DNA of 64,000 bases from Oryzias latipes (GCF_002234675.1 NC_019866.2:13111261-13175260), one strand, 5' to 3'; counted from the first letter of the stretch, positions 11,079 to 24,700 are shown. Translations and numbers: made by a program. Notes: generated by a model from the letters alone, not told the origin.

Positions 11079-12078
11079 NNNNNNNNNNNNNNNNNNNNNN
11101 NNNNNNNNNNNNNNNNNNNNNNNNNNNNNNNNNNNNNNNNNNNNNNNNNNNNNNNNNNNNNNNNNNNNNNNNNNNNNNNNNNNNNNNNNNNNNNNNNNNN
11201 NNNNNNNNNNNNNNNNNNNNNNNNNNNNNNNNNNNNNNNNNNNNNNNNNNNNNNNNNNNNNNNNNNNNNNNNNNNNNNNNNNNNNNNNNNNNNNNNNNNN
11301 NNNNNNNNNNNNNNNNNNNNNNNNNNNNNNNNNNNNNNNNNNNNNNNNNNNNNNNNNNNNNNNNNNNNNNNNNNNNNNNNNNNNNNNNNNNNNNNNNNNN
11401 NNNNNNNNNNNNNNNNNNNNNNNNNNNNNNNNNNNNNNNNNNNNNNNNNNNNNNNNNNNNNNNNNNNNNNNNNNNNNNNNNNNNNNNNNNNNNNNNNNNN
11501 NNNNNNNNNNNNNNNNNNNNNNNNNNNNNNNNNNNNNNNNNNNNNNNNNNNNNNNNNNNNNNNNNNNNNNNNNNNNNNNNNNNNNNNNNNNNNNNNNNNN
11601 NNNNNNNNNNNNNNNNNNNNNNNNNNNNNNNNNNNNNNNNNNNNNNNNNNNNNNNNNNNNNNNNNNNNNNNNNNNNNNNNNNNNNNNNNNNNNNNNNNNN
11701 NNNNNNNNNNNNNNNNNNNNNNNNNNNNNNNNNNNNNNNNNNNNNNNNNNNNNNNNNNNNNNNNNNNNNNNNNNNNNNNNNNNNNNNNNNNNNNNNNNNN
11801 NNNNNNNNNNNNNNNNNNNNNNNNNNNNNNNNNNNNNNNNNNNNNNNNNNNNNNNNNNNNNNNNNNNNNNNNNNNNNNNNNNNNNNNNNNNNNNNNNNNN
11901 NNNNNNNNNNNNNNNNNNNNNNNNNNNNNNNNNNNNNNNNNNNNNNNNNNNNNNNNNNNNNNNNNNNNNNNNNNNNNNNNNNNNNNNNNNNNNNNNNNNN
12001 NNNNNNNNNNNNNNNNNNNNNNNNNNNNNNNNNNNNNNNNNNNNNNNNNNNNNNNNNNNNNNNNNNNNNNNNNNNNNN
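11079..12078. other. Assembly gap of exactly 1,000 N
   Basis: This is a run of N between 11079 and 12078. The round length suggests a placeholder of unknown true size. It could hide 5' exons of tnrc6c, whose first coding exons were not found in the window. Confidence 1.
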
Positions 12079-15000
12079 TTTGGATTATTAATGTGATTCT
12101 GTGGTTTAAAACAATAAATATCTAACTTAAAGATACATTATTTTATTTCATATATACTTCTTTTTTTTTTTTTTGCACTACTTTTACAAACTTGCAAATT
12201 CACGCAGAAAGGGTAAATATAAGGATATAAAGCAGACGGGAGTAGTGATGAGTTGTATGTTTTATCCTTTTTTCCCACCTATCTTGGCTCTTTGATGTCT
12301 TCCCAGACAGCTTCCCTCTAACCTCGAGATGTTAAACAGTCGATCTTCTTTTTTTTTTTTTTATTCAGGAAAATTAAGATCTCTTTAAAAGTGGAAAATG
12401 CGATGTCTTCTTTTTGCATGAAGCACGCGCAGCCCCAAGGCAAGTGTTTGATGTGCATCTTTGATGAGCTGAGGATTCTCCTGTGAGAATCCCACAGCTG
12501 AGTGCTATGTTTTTGCAAATAGGTTGTCATAGAGAGGGACCGCTCTCCTTTTTATGCCGTTGCAGTTTTTTTCCCCTCACAAAACGCTGCTTTGAGAGAA
12601 TCCCATGCCCCATAAGTCAGACATGCCAGAATCATTTGTTAATTTTTTTTCTTGACTTGTCAGCCTTTTCTATTAACATAATTAGATCTAAAAGGAATCA
12701 GAAGTATAATCAGCCTGATATAATTAGTAGATTGCAGGTTTTGAAGTCTTTGATGTGAAGAAGCCAAACTAGTGTAGCATTCGTAAATACTGGACTAATT
12801 GTAAGCGGATTTGGAGCCAAGCTGGTTTCAGGGCAGGGAGACAGGAACTCATAGTGGAGCGCGCAAGGGGGTGGGGACGGTTTCATGCACGCGCACACAC
12901 TCCCAATTCTCCTCATCACTTGCCCTCCCTCCTTTGCCTCCTTCCCTTCCTCCTGCATGCTTGCTCTCCCTTTCATTCTCCCTCCCTGTCCCTCATCGTT
13001 TCTCCCCTCTGATTGGCTAAACAGGGCGACCAGCCATCTTGCCCCTTCCCCCCCAGCTTCCACAAGGATCCACGTCACACGTCAGATAGTCCCAACTCTG
13101 CAACGGTTCCTTTTTTTTCTACGTTGTGACACAACCGCACAGTATTTTTTGTGAAGACTATGGCGGTGTGGACTGACAGGGAAACACTCTGCTCATCTGC
13201 TCCTTTTTTTAAATTTCTTTTTTAATACAGAAGTGCTGGCAGGAGGATCAAATCCTAGCTCGCTGCGAGTGATGGTGAGAGCAAAGCACAGAAAGGTGGG
13301 GAGGGTTGAAGTACAAGTATAGAGAGGAAATGGAACAGATGTAGATAAATCTGATGAGAGGCGAGGTCAGGCGCAATAGCTTTATCCTTTCTTGCTGAGC
13401 TGCAGGGAGATGGATTCAAAACCAGGCTGTTGCACATAAAGGAGCAGTGCTTAAAAGACCCACTGGAAAAAAAGATGACACCAAAACAAAAAATGAGCTT
13501 CACATGGAAAAGCACTAAAAGAAGGAATTGTTTGACTGATTTCAGCAGACGTGTGCTTGTAAGACAGGTATTCTGCATGCTCCCTAGCACCAGATCCCCT
13601 CAGTGTGGGCCTCAGCATTACATAACTCTTTGTTTTTGTATGTGACAGGCAGGCCACATGTGCACAGCTATCTCGCTGCCTCACTGCACACTTTCAGGAG
13701 AACAGCCAATGGCGGAGCGTTGCTCTTTGCAGCTCATTCGGGCCACACAAAGGTTTTCTCTTTCTCTGCTGCTGGTTTTCAAAGCTGGCTCAGTGCGCAT
13801 TATCTCATCAGCTGATGTTTGGGTGTGCTGAAGTACAGCGTTTTGGGTTTAAAGAGCTCTCCTTTTTTGGGGGAGGGGGGGGGGACATTCTGATTTAGTT
13901 TACCAGCTTAGTCTGTTATGTAATGAATGTAATGAGACGATCATTTTTGTGTTATTTGTATCCCATAATGCATCTCAGCCAGGGGGAGCTCTGTGACCCT
14001 GAACAGATCGCACTGAGTGACTTAGGGGCGACCCCTGAACCCTACCTGCACATTCTGCTGCTGAGGTTAAGCTGATCTGAGTTCTTACGCTCAGCAGCTT
14101 TGCACTATTTTTTTTCTCCAAGCTAATCTGGAAGCTTTGGCTCCTAAAAAGACTTTTTTTTTAAACAAAAAATGGCAAATGAAACTTAAAGATATATTAT
14201 AAGAGTATGTCGCGTAACTTTGTTGTTTTCTTTTGCTTCACAAATATACTAAGTTTTTTATTTAAAGTCCCACTCATCATCTTTTTAATCTGTTGTAAAA
14301 GCGTTATTCAGTTTTTAGCAAAAATCCAAAAACCTGTGTTGTTTTCTGGGACGTAGTTTCTGCAGAGCGGCAGTATTCATAAAAAATTCCCCTCTGAGTT
14401 GTGGGCGGGACCGTTGCCACGGAATTAGCCTGTCCACTTCCCATCATCCCTTTGTTTACACTCTCTCTCCCACTAGCACACAACCCCAACCTAGCATTAC
14501 CAGTGTTCAGATGAGGAAAACAAAGACGTCCGTGAATCCATTTGTCTGCATCCGAGTGGAGCAGGGAGTTTGTGGAAAGTTGACTGTAGAACCGACATCA
14601 CAGCCACTAGCTTTTTCCAACAACATTTTTCTCGTCTGCTCCTGTTTGCAATGATTTCACTAAAGAAATATTAGCAACCTTTTTTTTTAGTCACAGAGAG
14701 TAACATAAGCAAGTGGGACATGAATACTTTCCTTCAGCCGCTGTGCCAGCAGTTAATAACTAGCAGCTTTGGTGGAGCACTAAGAGCTTATCATTGGAGA
14801 AGCTATAGCCTATGAACAGATGAAGTTGATGATGAAACAGAGTTTTCTCAGCTGCACTGTCCTGGTAGAAACAATGGCTTATTATAATAAAGAAGTTTCA
14901 GTCGCGGTCCTGCTACTTGACATTCGTGTCTCTTTTAATTTGTAAATAGACACAGTAGCAAGCTGTAAAAGTACTTCCTTGACCCCCTACCTGAGGACAT

Positions 15001-15470
15001 TATTATTGATCTGGAGTTCTTTAAAGAGCAGCGATGTGTTCAGACTGACGACTACTGTGCCCTCACTGGAGGGGATGGCAAGCGCGGGTTTCTAGACATT
15101 TCCTTAATTTCTCATCCTTTTTTAAAGTAAATGAGCTTTTTTTTAAAAAAAAAAAAAGCAAGACACTTTTCAGAACTCTCCTGAATAGATTGATCAGTAG
15201 TACTTTATCTGTTCATCTCGTCACTTTTTGCTTTTTTTTTCTATTTAGATTTTATAAAACACTAATGAATCCTTTATTTTATTTTTTTAAGACCACTTTT
15301 GATTAATTGAACCCTATTTTTTCCCCACACTGGATTGTGTTTAGCCTCTCTCTCACGTAGTTAATGGTCTTTTGCCCCCTCCCAACATCTTTGCATTACT
15401 CCTCTTGTTTTCACCTGTCCCCCCCCCCCCTCCCCCCCTCCACCTCCCCCAACTATCCTCGTTCCCCCAG
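12079..15470 (+). other. tnrc6c: Upstream region / 5' intron of tnrc6c
   Basis: No coding exon was identified with confidence. The segment 12,850-13,120 is relatively C-rich, with an inverted CCAAT (GATTGGCTA near 13,011), and could be a promoter or 5'UTR exon. TAATTA-type words cluster at 12,640-12,735. One copy of a TTAA-flanked repeat lies at 14262-14570. The rest is unexplained non-coding DNA. Several medium-length open frames on either strand have no domain and are ignored. Confidence 0.4.
14262..14570 (-). mobile_element. TTAA-target miniature element, copy 1 (one end kept)
   Basis: It begins TTAAAGTCCCACTC at 14262 and aligns by eye with the reverse complement of the full copy at 17476-17994. 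Shared words include AAAACCTGT, AGTTTCTGC.GAGCGGCAGTA, ATTCCCCT.TGAGT.GTGGGC, AACCGTT/GACCGTT, CCCATC.TCC and AAACAAAGACGT. The far end is diverged, so the boundary is approximate. Confidence 0.65.
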
Positions 15471-15762
15471 TACCATCCCATCTATAGCCTTAAACAGTGG
15501 AAATGGCGAGCCTACCATCTTTAGAGGACGGGGACAGCACAGCAGACTGTGCTCCAGCCTCGCTACCCGCCCAGAGAGATGCCCCCATGCTACCGCCAGC
15601 GTGAGCACAAGCAGCTGTTGAAAAGAGGCCACTCTCCCCCTGAGACCCTGCATCTCTCCTCAGGGGGTCCGAATCATAGTGAGCCTGCAAGCTTCAACAG
15701 TAGTCATAGTGACTTCTCTCCACCCTACCCTTCATCTTCCTCAACAGCCAGCCTGCCCACAG
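15471..15762 (+). CDS. tnrc6c: tnrc6c N-terminal exon ([13 protein letters not shown] module) with a frame conflict
   Basis: A strong polypyrimidine tract ending CCCCCAG precedes 15471, and the donor GTCAGC follows 15762. In the frame that splices correctly to the GW exon (phase 1: G plus AA gives Glu), the exon reads [17 protein letters not shown] then [15 protein letters not shown]. This is the N-terminal module known from TNRC6A and TNRC6B ([21 protein letters not shown]). That frame has a TAG at 15522-15524. Upstream of it, a different frame reads [17 protein letters not shown], which resembles the N/G-rich lead-in of the same human exon. Either the exon starts at an internal AG after 15524, or one base is missing in the assembly or the animal. 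Earlier exons were not found and may lie in the gap. Confidence 0.75.
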
Positions 15763-18700
15763 GTCAGCCTGGCTCCCTTTCGCTCTGCAAGTTGCAAAAT
15801 ACGGTACCAACCCCTGAAGACCCACTGCAATGGAAATGATGTTTTTGGTGTTTTTAACACGCTCTTATGGCATTTTCTGACGATGGATAACACGTATAAT
15901 ACCCCTTGTGCTATCTTGTGGGATCCAGATGACCCTACTCCCAAGCTCCATTCTGATGCATTCGCTTGTATTCAACTAGATCCATGACCGTCTTCATTTT
16001 CCTCGTCTGAGCTGGCATCTGATTAAAAACTGCTGGGGATTGTTCTGATATTGCTCACCATTTTTGTTGCACTGCTAATATTAGGTTGGGCTTGTGAGAG
16101 GCTGTAAGCTAGCAGGAGAGCATGAAAACAGATGGAGGATGGGAAGTGGGCGGGCTTACTCTCAAACACATGTCTTCTGTCGCTCTACAGAGACTATGTC
16201 CTCGAAAAAGGGTCTGGAGTTTGGTTTAAAATAGCAAAATCATAATTTTAAGACAGCTAAGCTCTCTGTTGAAAACCCGGAGTTTGCTTTTAGTTCGCTT
16301 TTAGAAATAGATGGTCTCAACATTGAGCTTTAATTTTTAATAAACGAGCGTTGCTTTGAAATGGCGTTTGATAGTCTTCATCGTTGCATGGAATGTGGAT
16401 GCTGGTGGTATTCTTTTTTTTTTGTCTCCTTCTCCCCTTTTTGCTTGAATGGTACTTTTGATATAACTAAATGACAAATAGATCCTCTGAAATTTGATCT
16501 TAAAACGGTACAAAATCAAAGCGTTTTTCTGGCATGTTTTGAGAACAATCGCTGCATCTTTGAATGCTGCCAGACTTTGGGTCGAGTAATTGTGAAATCG
16601 CTGGCATCCCAGGTGCTGCCGACTGTTGTTTGTTTTTTATTCCTCCTGTCGGGGAATTGGTAATGGGGTTTGAGGAATACAGAGGGAGAGGATGCAGTGT
16701 AAACACAGATGGCCATCTTTGAGATGCTGCGGTGCATTTTTATGCTAATTATTTCCATGCTGAAATACGCTGTGCTCTTTGAAAATGTTTCAGAGCACTC
16801 GTTCTATATTTGTGTTGCAGCATCATCCAAGTTCTTTGACTCTGAGTGCAATCATCTCCATGGCAATGAGGTGTTTGCCCCATCGTCTCCTCTTCCTGCT
16901 CCTCCTTGTCATTATCACCCTCCTCCTCCTCTGCTTAGCGCTTCAATAGTTCCTGTTTTGGAGGAGGAGCAAGGCAGAACGAGCTAGTTGGCTGGCTGCC
17001 CCAGTGGGCCTGACCTGGCAAAGTGTAGATGGAGTGGCTGAGGGAGAAGGTAAGAAAGTCGGAGAAAGCGAGCGTGGCAGAGTTCCAGGTCTGTGGGCTG
17101 AAGTGACTCATGGTTTACGGTAAAAGCTGCTGTTTCTCTCCACCCCTCTGGCAGTTCAGGTCTGTTTCAGCTCACTGTGCGTCTTTGAACTGACCGGACG
17201 CATTAAGTTTGACGTACAGGAGGGCGCTCCAGACAGACGGCTGAATTGGGAGTTAAGAAACTTTTCAACAAGCAAGACAAATTCAGATTTTCCTTCTAAA
17301 GCTAGTTTGTAAAATATTGATTTTTACTCGCAGAAATGCATTTTACCTTTTGCTGCCGCCTGATACAGTTTCCTTAGATCAGACAGACGTGTTTTGTTGC
17401 CTTTCCTGATGCCTCTGTCAGGAGCACTGACTCCACTGCACCCCGTTTCTTCCATCTTGAGTATTTCTTAACGAATTAAAAACCCACCGTTTTTGGTATT
17501 TTTAACAAGTTCTTGTGGCATTTTTTTAAAATTATATATCCGTAAAAAACCTTAGGCCCAATATTGCATTTCTGAGTATTTCTTTACTCAACTCGTTATG
17601 AATAAAGAAAAATGCAGTTTGAAAAAGTTTGTGTTTGTGATGTAGAAGCTACAATTTGCAGGTCAAAAGCGTCCTGCTCCGCCCCATTTTGGTGCATCCA
17701 TTCGTAGACCACTAGATCCATGTACGTCTTTGTTTCCCTCATCCGAGATCCCATCTTCCCATCCTCCATGTAAACAGATGGAGGATGGGTAGTGTGGCTG
17801 GGCTTACTTGCTAACGGTTCTGCCCACGACTCAAAGGGGAATTTCTGATGCACTACTGCCGCTCAGCAGAAACTATGTCATAGAAAAGGACAGGTTTTTG
17901 TTTTTTTATTTAGGCTAAAAAGGCATAATCATAACGAAAAGACCACTGGGAACACTTTGAAAAATGTTCTAAGAGGAACGGAGTGGGTCTTTAAGCTAAA
18001 TTAAAAGAACAACTTGTTTTAATTTTTTTATTCTTAGACGTTTAAAGTTATGTTCTATATCTTTTGGTTCTACTACACAGAAAACAAGCTGGATAATTTC
18101 TTTATTCTTTACTGTTTGATACAAACGGTATCCCATGTTTGTGAAAAATTTGTCAAGTTGATTTGATTTTGATTTGAAATGGTTTATTTCAAGCAATCAA
18201 ATAGGAATAATACACAAAACAATACAATCATCAGTTATATCTTCATACAATAACTAATCAAACTTTGGATAAATTTAAAGTTAAAGTCCCGTTAGTTGTG
18301 ACGCACAAAGGTGTACTGGAGAAACATTTGGTGGTATTACTCCCCAATCTAACCCCTAAATGCTGAGTGTCAAGCAGAGAGGCATAGGTTCTCATATTTT
18401 AGTCCTTAAACTCACAATCTTCCAGTCCCAGAACGAACACTATAGTACAAGTCCACTGAGCTTTTGTTCCAAGATTAGGGATAACCCTACTAAAAAAGGG
18501 CCCTTTATTTGATATTACTTCATAAACCTTTGAAAATGAGTCTGTTCAAGTGCTTCATTTGTTGGACATGGCATGAAAATCTGCAGCCGAATTAATAAAA
18601 CACCCTTCTTTACAGCCCATAAATCAATAAGCAAGCTTTATATAGCACCAGCAGAAAATCCCAGAAACCTACAATACGCCATTTTGATGTAAACAGGGCT

Positions 18701-21700
18701 TGTAAAGTGAAAAAACAGTGGAACTAATGTTTTAATAGCTTTCCTATTGGAAAAAAGAGAGTGCGTGTATGCCAGACTTGATGTGCTCTTTAAGTCTGCT
18801 GATGATGCTGTAAAAGGCTCTTGGGAATTCCCTCAAAGAGGACTGGGATATCTTGTGATGTGATTAAACATCAGCCTGCTGTTAACCACAAATGTTCAAC
18901 ACTTGCTCTGTTTCTTTTTTCTATCTCGCCTGTCTCGCTCGGCCTTTTTTGCTCCCGACTTTTCTCCGCAGCGTTCTCCTCCTCCTCCACCTCCGCTAAA
19001 CCAGATGCATTGCTCGCGTGCATTTTTGTAGACCCTGGGGGAAGGTGGAGTGAGTCGAGCTGCAAAAGCTGTACAAGTTTTCCCCCAATATTGAGCCTAG
19101 ATTTCAGTGTTTCACCGTTTTGATGGGGCAAACTTTTGAAGACAGAAGAGTCCTGACAATGTAGCACACGATCCTTTTAAAGATCTACTTCAATGAAAAT
19201 GGTGTTTTTGGTGTTTTTTTAACACGTTCTTGTGTCATTTTTCTGCTGATGGAGGACATGTATAAGAAAAATTAAGCCTCAATTTGCATTTCTGAGTATA
19301 TTTTTATTCAAATTGCTTTGAATCAATTTCTTCCCTCCAATCAAAGTAAAAATGAACAGAAAAACTGCTCAGTTGTTGAAATGTGAGTTTAAAAAATGTC
19401 TAGGATGTTTATTTACTAGAACAGTAACGTGCAAAGTGGTTTGGTTACTTGCTGACAACCCTTGCAGTAGTTGAAGCTTCAGTCCTGCATCCATGGAGTT
19501 GGCAGAGTTGACATATTAGTTAGCAGGTTAGGTGGAATGACGCCACGTTACCAAATTGTCTCTTTCTTCACTGCTTTGTTGCATAATGTCAGAAACGTGA
19601 ACCCATTTAACAGCAGTTTGTGCATTTGGTCTTGTTGATCTGCATGCTTTGTCAGCTCCACGCCAATCCAGTCCCACAATCCTTTGGGGGCTTCATTAGG
19701 CTGTAATGGCTACAGCTGTGGTCCAGACAGTCCTCCCTAACTTCCATCATTTATCTCAGATTTATCTTCTAGCTTCTCCATCTAGACATCTCCATTTTGG
19801 AGCTGTCATTTCTGAGTTTTTTTAAAACTGTTTCCTGTTTCGATTTCACATCAGCGCAAATGAATACTAGATGGATCGAATGCCCGCACTTTACATGAAA
19901 CCATCGCAGCAGAGAAGCGCAGACGGTTGGACTTTGGCCATAAAGGCTCTCTGTTGTTGAACAGAAATTTGCTTTATTGTGTTACTGTGAGGATGCCCGG
20001 CTCATTTGTAAACAATAGCGGCTTTTGATCCAGAGGGAAGCTCGTTTCTCGTGTGCTAAGCTGCATGTCCCCTCTGTGCCCTTCATGACTCCGGCCGCAC
20101 AGATATTTTTCGCTGCCATGTCCATTTGCTCCATAGCTCTTATGCCGTGTTTGTAAACAGATTACCATAATCAGGCGATGTTTGCAGATCCGTTCCAGCT
20201 TGCTCCGCCATGTTCCTCACTTTCCTTGTCAAAGCTCAATGTGTTACAACATTTTTTTTTTTAGGGACTGTAGGTCGATTATATCCACATTTATAGCCTG
20301 AAACTATGATCTTAATGATCGTGTAGGCTTTTTTTTTTGGTGAGATTCTTGCCATGTTTCTCTGTCCTTGACATGGTTTTCCTTTGTGGGCGGCAGTGCT
20401 AATTGCAGACAGATAAATATTCAGTGGTTGTTTTGAAAGCCGTGTGGTCGGAGCCCCAGTTTTCCCTTTGTTTTCATTCACCGTGGATAACATTAACTCC
20501 AGTCTCAGTCATTTCTCTCACACCCTCCCAATTCCTCCTCCAAGCGAGCGGTATTCCACAGCCTTTTTTTTTTTTTTACAGGGAGAGAATATCCTCCGTC
20601 AAGACAGGAATAGAGCGCGATATAAATAAAACCGGAGGGAGGTAATAGATAGAATAGAGACACAGCCAAAACAGTGTTGGTAGGTGGGACAGAGTATGAG
20701 GGGTAAGGAAGGAAGAGAGGTGTGTGTGTGTGTGTGTGTGTGCTGGGGGAGGGGTGTGGGGTGCTTCATGCCGCGCAAGAGCTGTGCAACTTCTTGGCAG
20801 CATATCAGAAATGAGTCTGAGAAGTCAAGCAGACATATTGAAACAAGGATGGTCGCTGGGTTGCTCAAAAGCTGGCTCTTTACAGAATGGTGGGAAGTCA
20901 CCTCTCCACAGGTATTTCACTTCTCCCCTGCTTTCTCCTGTCTGTGTTGTTTGCAGGCTTGTATTTACATTTGATGCTGATGAGTAGTTTATTTATTTAT
21001 TTTTCCAACCTGAAGCCGCCTGTGCATGGCAAGCGTTGCAACGCCGCGCTCTTTGGTTTTGCGGCTGTTGTTGCGACTTTAGAGATTGTTAAGGCAGCGA
21101 CCGTAGATCAGAGCTTTTTTTGGGCTTTTATTCAGGACGGAGAAAATGGCGGTCCTGCACTTCTCGGCAGAGAGACTCTACAGAACAGCGGAGCAGCTTG
21201 TCAGAAACACAGTGCCCTCTTTTTTTCCCCTCCTCCTCCCCCCTCTTTGCTTTCTCACTGTATTCTCTCTGCGTCTCGCGTAACGGCAACATACAAGTTC
21301 AGCTTGGAATGATGGGATGGCGAACGAATGTGCCATTATCAGTTCATTAAAACTCGCTTTAAATGCAAAGGTGCATGTAAACAAACCACATAGAAAATTA
21401 AGCAAGAAGGGATGAATAATGCAGTGATGCTTTTAAAAATGAGCTCTGTGTTGGGCTTAAAGATAAGCAATCTGAGGAGGCTTCCCCCTTTACACACTTC
21501 ATGACGTAAGTGGGATTTGTGCAGTTGGAGAGCTCATACTTGGATATTCAACTTACATACAGGTCACGAGTATCAATTAATGATCTTGTGTGCAGTACCA
21601 GCAACCAAATCCAAGCCTTATGTTTGTTGCATTTTTTTGGTTTACCGTATTTGGATGGATTTGCAGATGTGTAATAGTGTCTAGCATTTGTGATTCATTT

Positions 21701-24700
21701 CAGGCAAAGGTCATAAATGCAAGAGAACCCTGCTGCATGCCCCTGTCTAGTCCAATTTTAAACTGGAGACATTCTTGTTGGTGACCTGTGTGGAGGACAC
21801 ATTTAAGCTTTAAGGCCATTTTTTGTACAATTAGGGCAACAACAAAAAAGATCTTCATTATTTTGAACATTTCCTCTGTTGTTGACTGCTTTATTTAGTT
21901 ACCATTTGTGTACAGCCTTTGCTTCAAGAGCGTTTTATTTATCTTTTATAATGTAATAAAAAGCTGAATATTTTGCTAAACATAAAGCAGGACTTTTTTC
22001 TGTTTGTTTTTTTTAAAGTGCAGCTTGAGTACGTATATGTTTATTTTGTGGTTTCATGTTAATTGTTAGTACCTCTTTAGTAAAATCTGTCTGCAAATGG
22101 ACGTCTTATTCGTTGTCATGGTATTTCAGCAGTACTAAGCTTGTGTGGGTGTAATCACTGATGTTGCTTCAACCTCTGCTCTCATCTTCTGTTTGCTCAT
22201 GCTTGTTGGCCATCTTTTATGGGTTTTTTTTTTCCTTGTGTTTATTTACAGAACTGCCCCCACAAAGTGGCCAGAGATCCCAGTATGATAATCCCCTCTG
22301 GGGACACCTGGCAGCCAACAACAGTACCACAAATGCTGCATCTTCCACGAGTCTAAGTGGCTGGGATCACCAGATCATTGAGCAGAAGGACACTGAATCT
22401 TGGCCTTCTGTAGCCCTCAGCCAGAGCAAGGTCGCTTCGGGAGGATGCCCTTTGGAAACTGACCCTGGTCCCTTGACCAGCAGTAGCAGCCGCACTAGCA
22501 GTAGTTGTAGTACAGTGAGTATGGCCACAGGAGCCAATAGTCAGACTGGTCACTTCTCCGCCAATCACCTTAGCAGCAAAGCCACCAGTGGGTCCGCCCC
22601 TGCCAATCATGCTGGAACTAGTCTCCTATCTAACCAGTCTGCTACCAATCGTAATTGGGGTTCTGGGCCTGGACCCTCCCATTGCCCCATTGGAAATGAC
22701 CTCAAAGGTGACAGCCCTGTGGGAGGAGGCAGCAGGGGCTGGGGTTCCTCTTCGTCATCCTCCTGCACCAGTTTTAACTTGAACCTAAACCCTAATGCCA
22801 ACCCATCTGCCTGGCCCTTGTTGGGGCATGATGGTGGTGGCACTGGAGGAAGCAGCTTAGGGGGAACTAACACTATATCACCTCCTCAACCTACATCCAA
22901 CCTCTGTAATCAACCTGGCCCCCTGTCAGTTCAAACCAACACTTGCTCTGCACCCAACACTACCAGCAAGTCTTGCGGGACTGGCAGTGTGTGGGGTTCT
23001 GTAATGACTTCCGATGCATCGGAGCCACAGTCCACCTCATCAGCAAATGTGTCTTTCAGTTCAGAACCTCAAAACCTTAAAACTGATGGACCAAATCACA
23101 ACAATAAGCAAGAACCTCCAAACCCAGTACAAAATTTGCCAGGCTGGGGTAGCGCACCCATAGGCATGGGCTCTATGGGTCAACCTGGAGGTTTGCAAGT
23201 CAATGGAGAAGATGGTAACACTGTATGGGGTAACAGTGGTAACTCAAAGCAAACATCATCAAAGGAGGGATCTGGCTGGGATTCTTCATGGGGTCGTGGA
23301 GTAAGTGGAACAGGAACTTCTGGAGGCTGGACTGAAAAATCCGATGGAGACTGGGGAAAGCAGCACTCTGAAGAGACCCAAAGTGGGTGGGATGCACCAA
23401 GCTCTCCTCCCCAGGATTCTCAGGCTAGTCCTTGGAGCAGAGCAATGAGCACAGCTGGGGCCAGTGAAGGTAGCAGTGACAGTATGGAGGGGCTTCCTCA
23501 GCAAAGAGATTGCACAGCCAGAGAAAATCCAGTTCCTTTGTTGCCTGCCCAGGACCTGGACCCTAGGGTGCTGTGTAACACTGGTTGGGGACAGACCCCT
23601 GTTCGCCAGCACACCACCTGGGACATGGATGATGCCAAACAGAAAAATGATCCTGGCACTGAACCATGGGGCTGTGGCCCAGCCACTCCAACCAATGCAC
23701 AGGGACCTTCAAAAGCTAACACAGCCCCTATTCAGAGGGCTGACCATGGAAGCGATGTGCCTGGTTCTCAGGGAGCTTCTGGCTGGGGTGGAAGCATTGC
23801 TGCTACCCCCAAACCCAGCTCTGGTTGGGGAGAGCCACCCAACAACATAAAGCACCCCATAGGCCCTGGTGGCTGGGGTAACCCTTCAACAGGAGAACCT
23901 AGCACCAGCATGCCCAGGAACAATAGTCAGTCTTGGGGAGATGAGAAGTCTACAGGGTGGGATGAATCTCGCAGCAAATCAACTTCCCAGGGCTGGGGAG
24001 AGCAACCCAAAGTTTCCCACACCTGGAGTAACAGTGGAGGGAGCAATAACAAAGGGGATTGGGGAGAACAAGAGGAGAGCAAAAAAGGTCCCACTAACCC
24101 AGAGTGGGAAAACCAGCGAAGCTGGGGAATGTCTACTTCAGGATCTGGGGTTTCTGGAGGAGGAACCATGGGGGGAACAGGAGGAAGTGGTGGTTGGGGT
24201 GACACAGCACCTCAACGTCCTAGTAGTGCACCTCAAGGTTGGGGTAACAAGCCTCAGGAAGGGCCCTCTGGCAATACTGGAGGGGGAACCATGGGTTCTT
24301 GGAGTAGTTCTTGTACAGTGAAGCATGGTTCTGGCTGGGGTGCTAAAAAGCCAGAGGCGTCAGCTAAACCTACTGGCTGGGAAGAACCCTCGCCACCTTC
24401 AATCCGGCGCAAGATGGAGATAGACGATGGAACGTCAGCTTGGGGGGACCCAGGTGCCTACAATAAGACTGTCAACCTTTGGGATAGGAACAATCCAGGA
24501 ATGTCCCAAGCTAAAGCTACAACAGGAGGCAGCAATTCCCCAAGTTCCATCAACAAGTCCCCCCATACTCACAATCATCCTTATCACGTTCTGCCTGCAC
24601 CTTTACAGAACCACAGCCAAAACCCTCAAAACTCAGGCCCCACCAATGGGGCTGTAGATTCTCCAGTGCAAAACCAATCTGGACCGTCTCACAGCAGGGG

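Larger units (their letters stand above)
15763..22251 (+). other. tnrc6c: Large tnrc6c intron
   Basis: This 6.5 kb intron holds three copies of a TTAA-flanked repeat, a SINE at about 18,283-18,480, a (TG)n tract at 20,722-20,741 and no certain exon. A possible alternative first exon ends at 17,049: AAGTGTAG, then ATGGAGTGGCTGAGGGAGAA and a GTAAGA donor. It is uncertain because the short peptide has no match I recognise. Confidence 0.6.

Noticed and set aside
12710-13078. 122-codon minus-strand open frame upstream of tnrc6c
   Set aside because: The sequence is purine-rich low complexity and the peptide resembles no family I know.
16980-17055. Possible alternative tnrc6c first exon ending at a GTAAGA donor
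   Set aside because: The predicted peptide is only seven residues and there is no supporting homology. Kept as a remark in the intron entry only.
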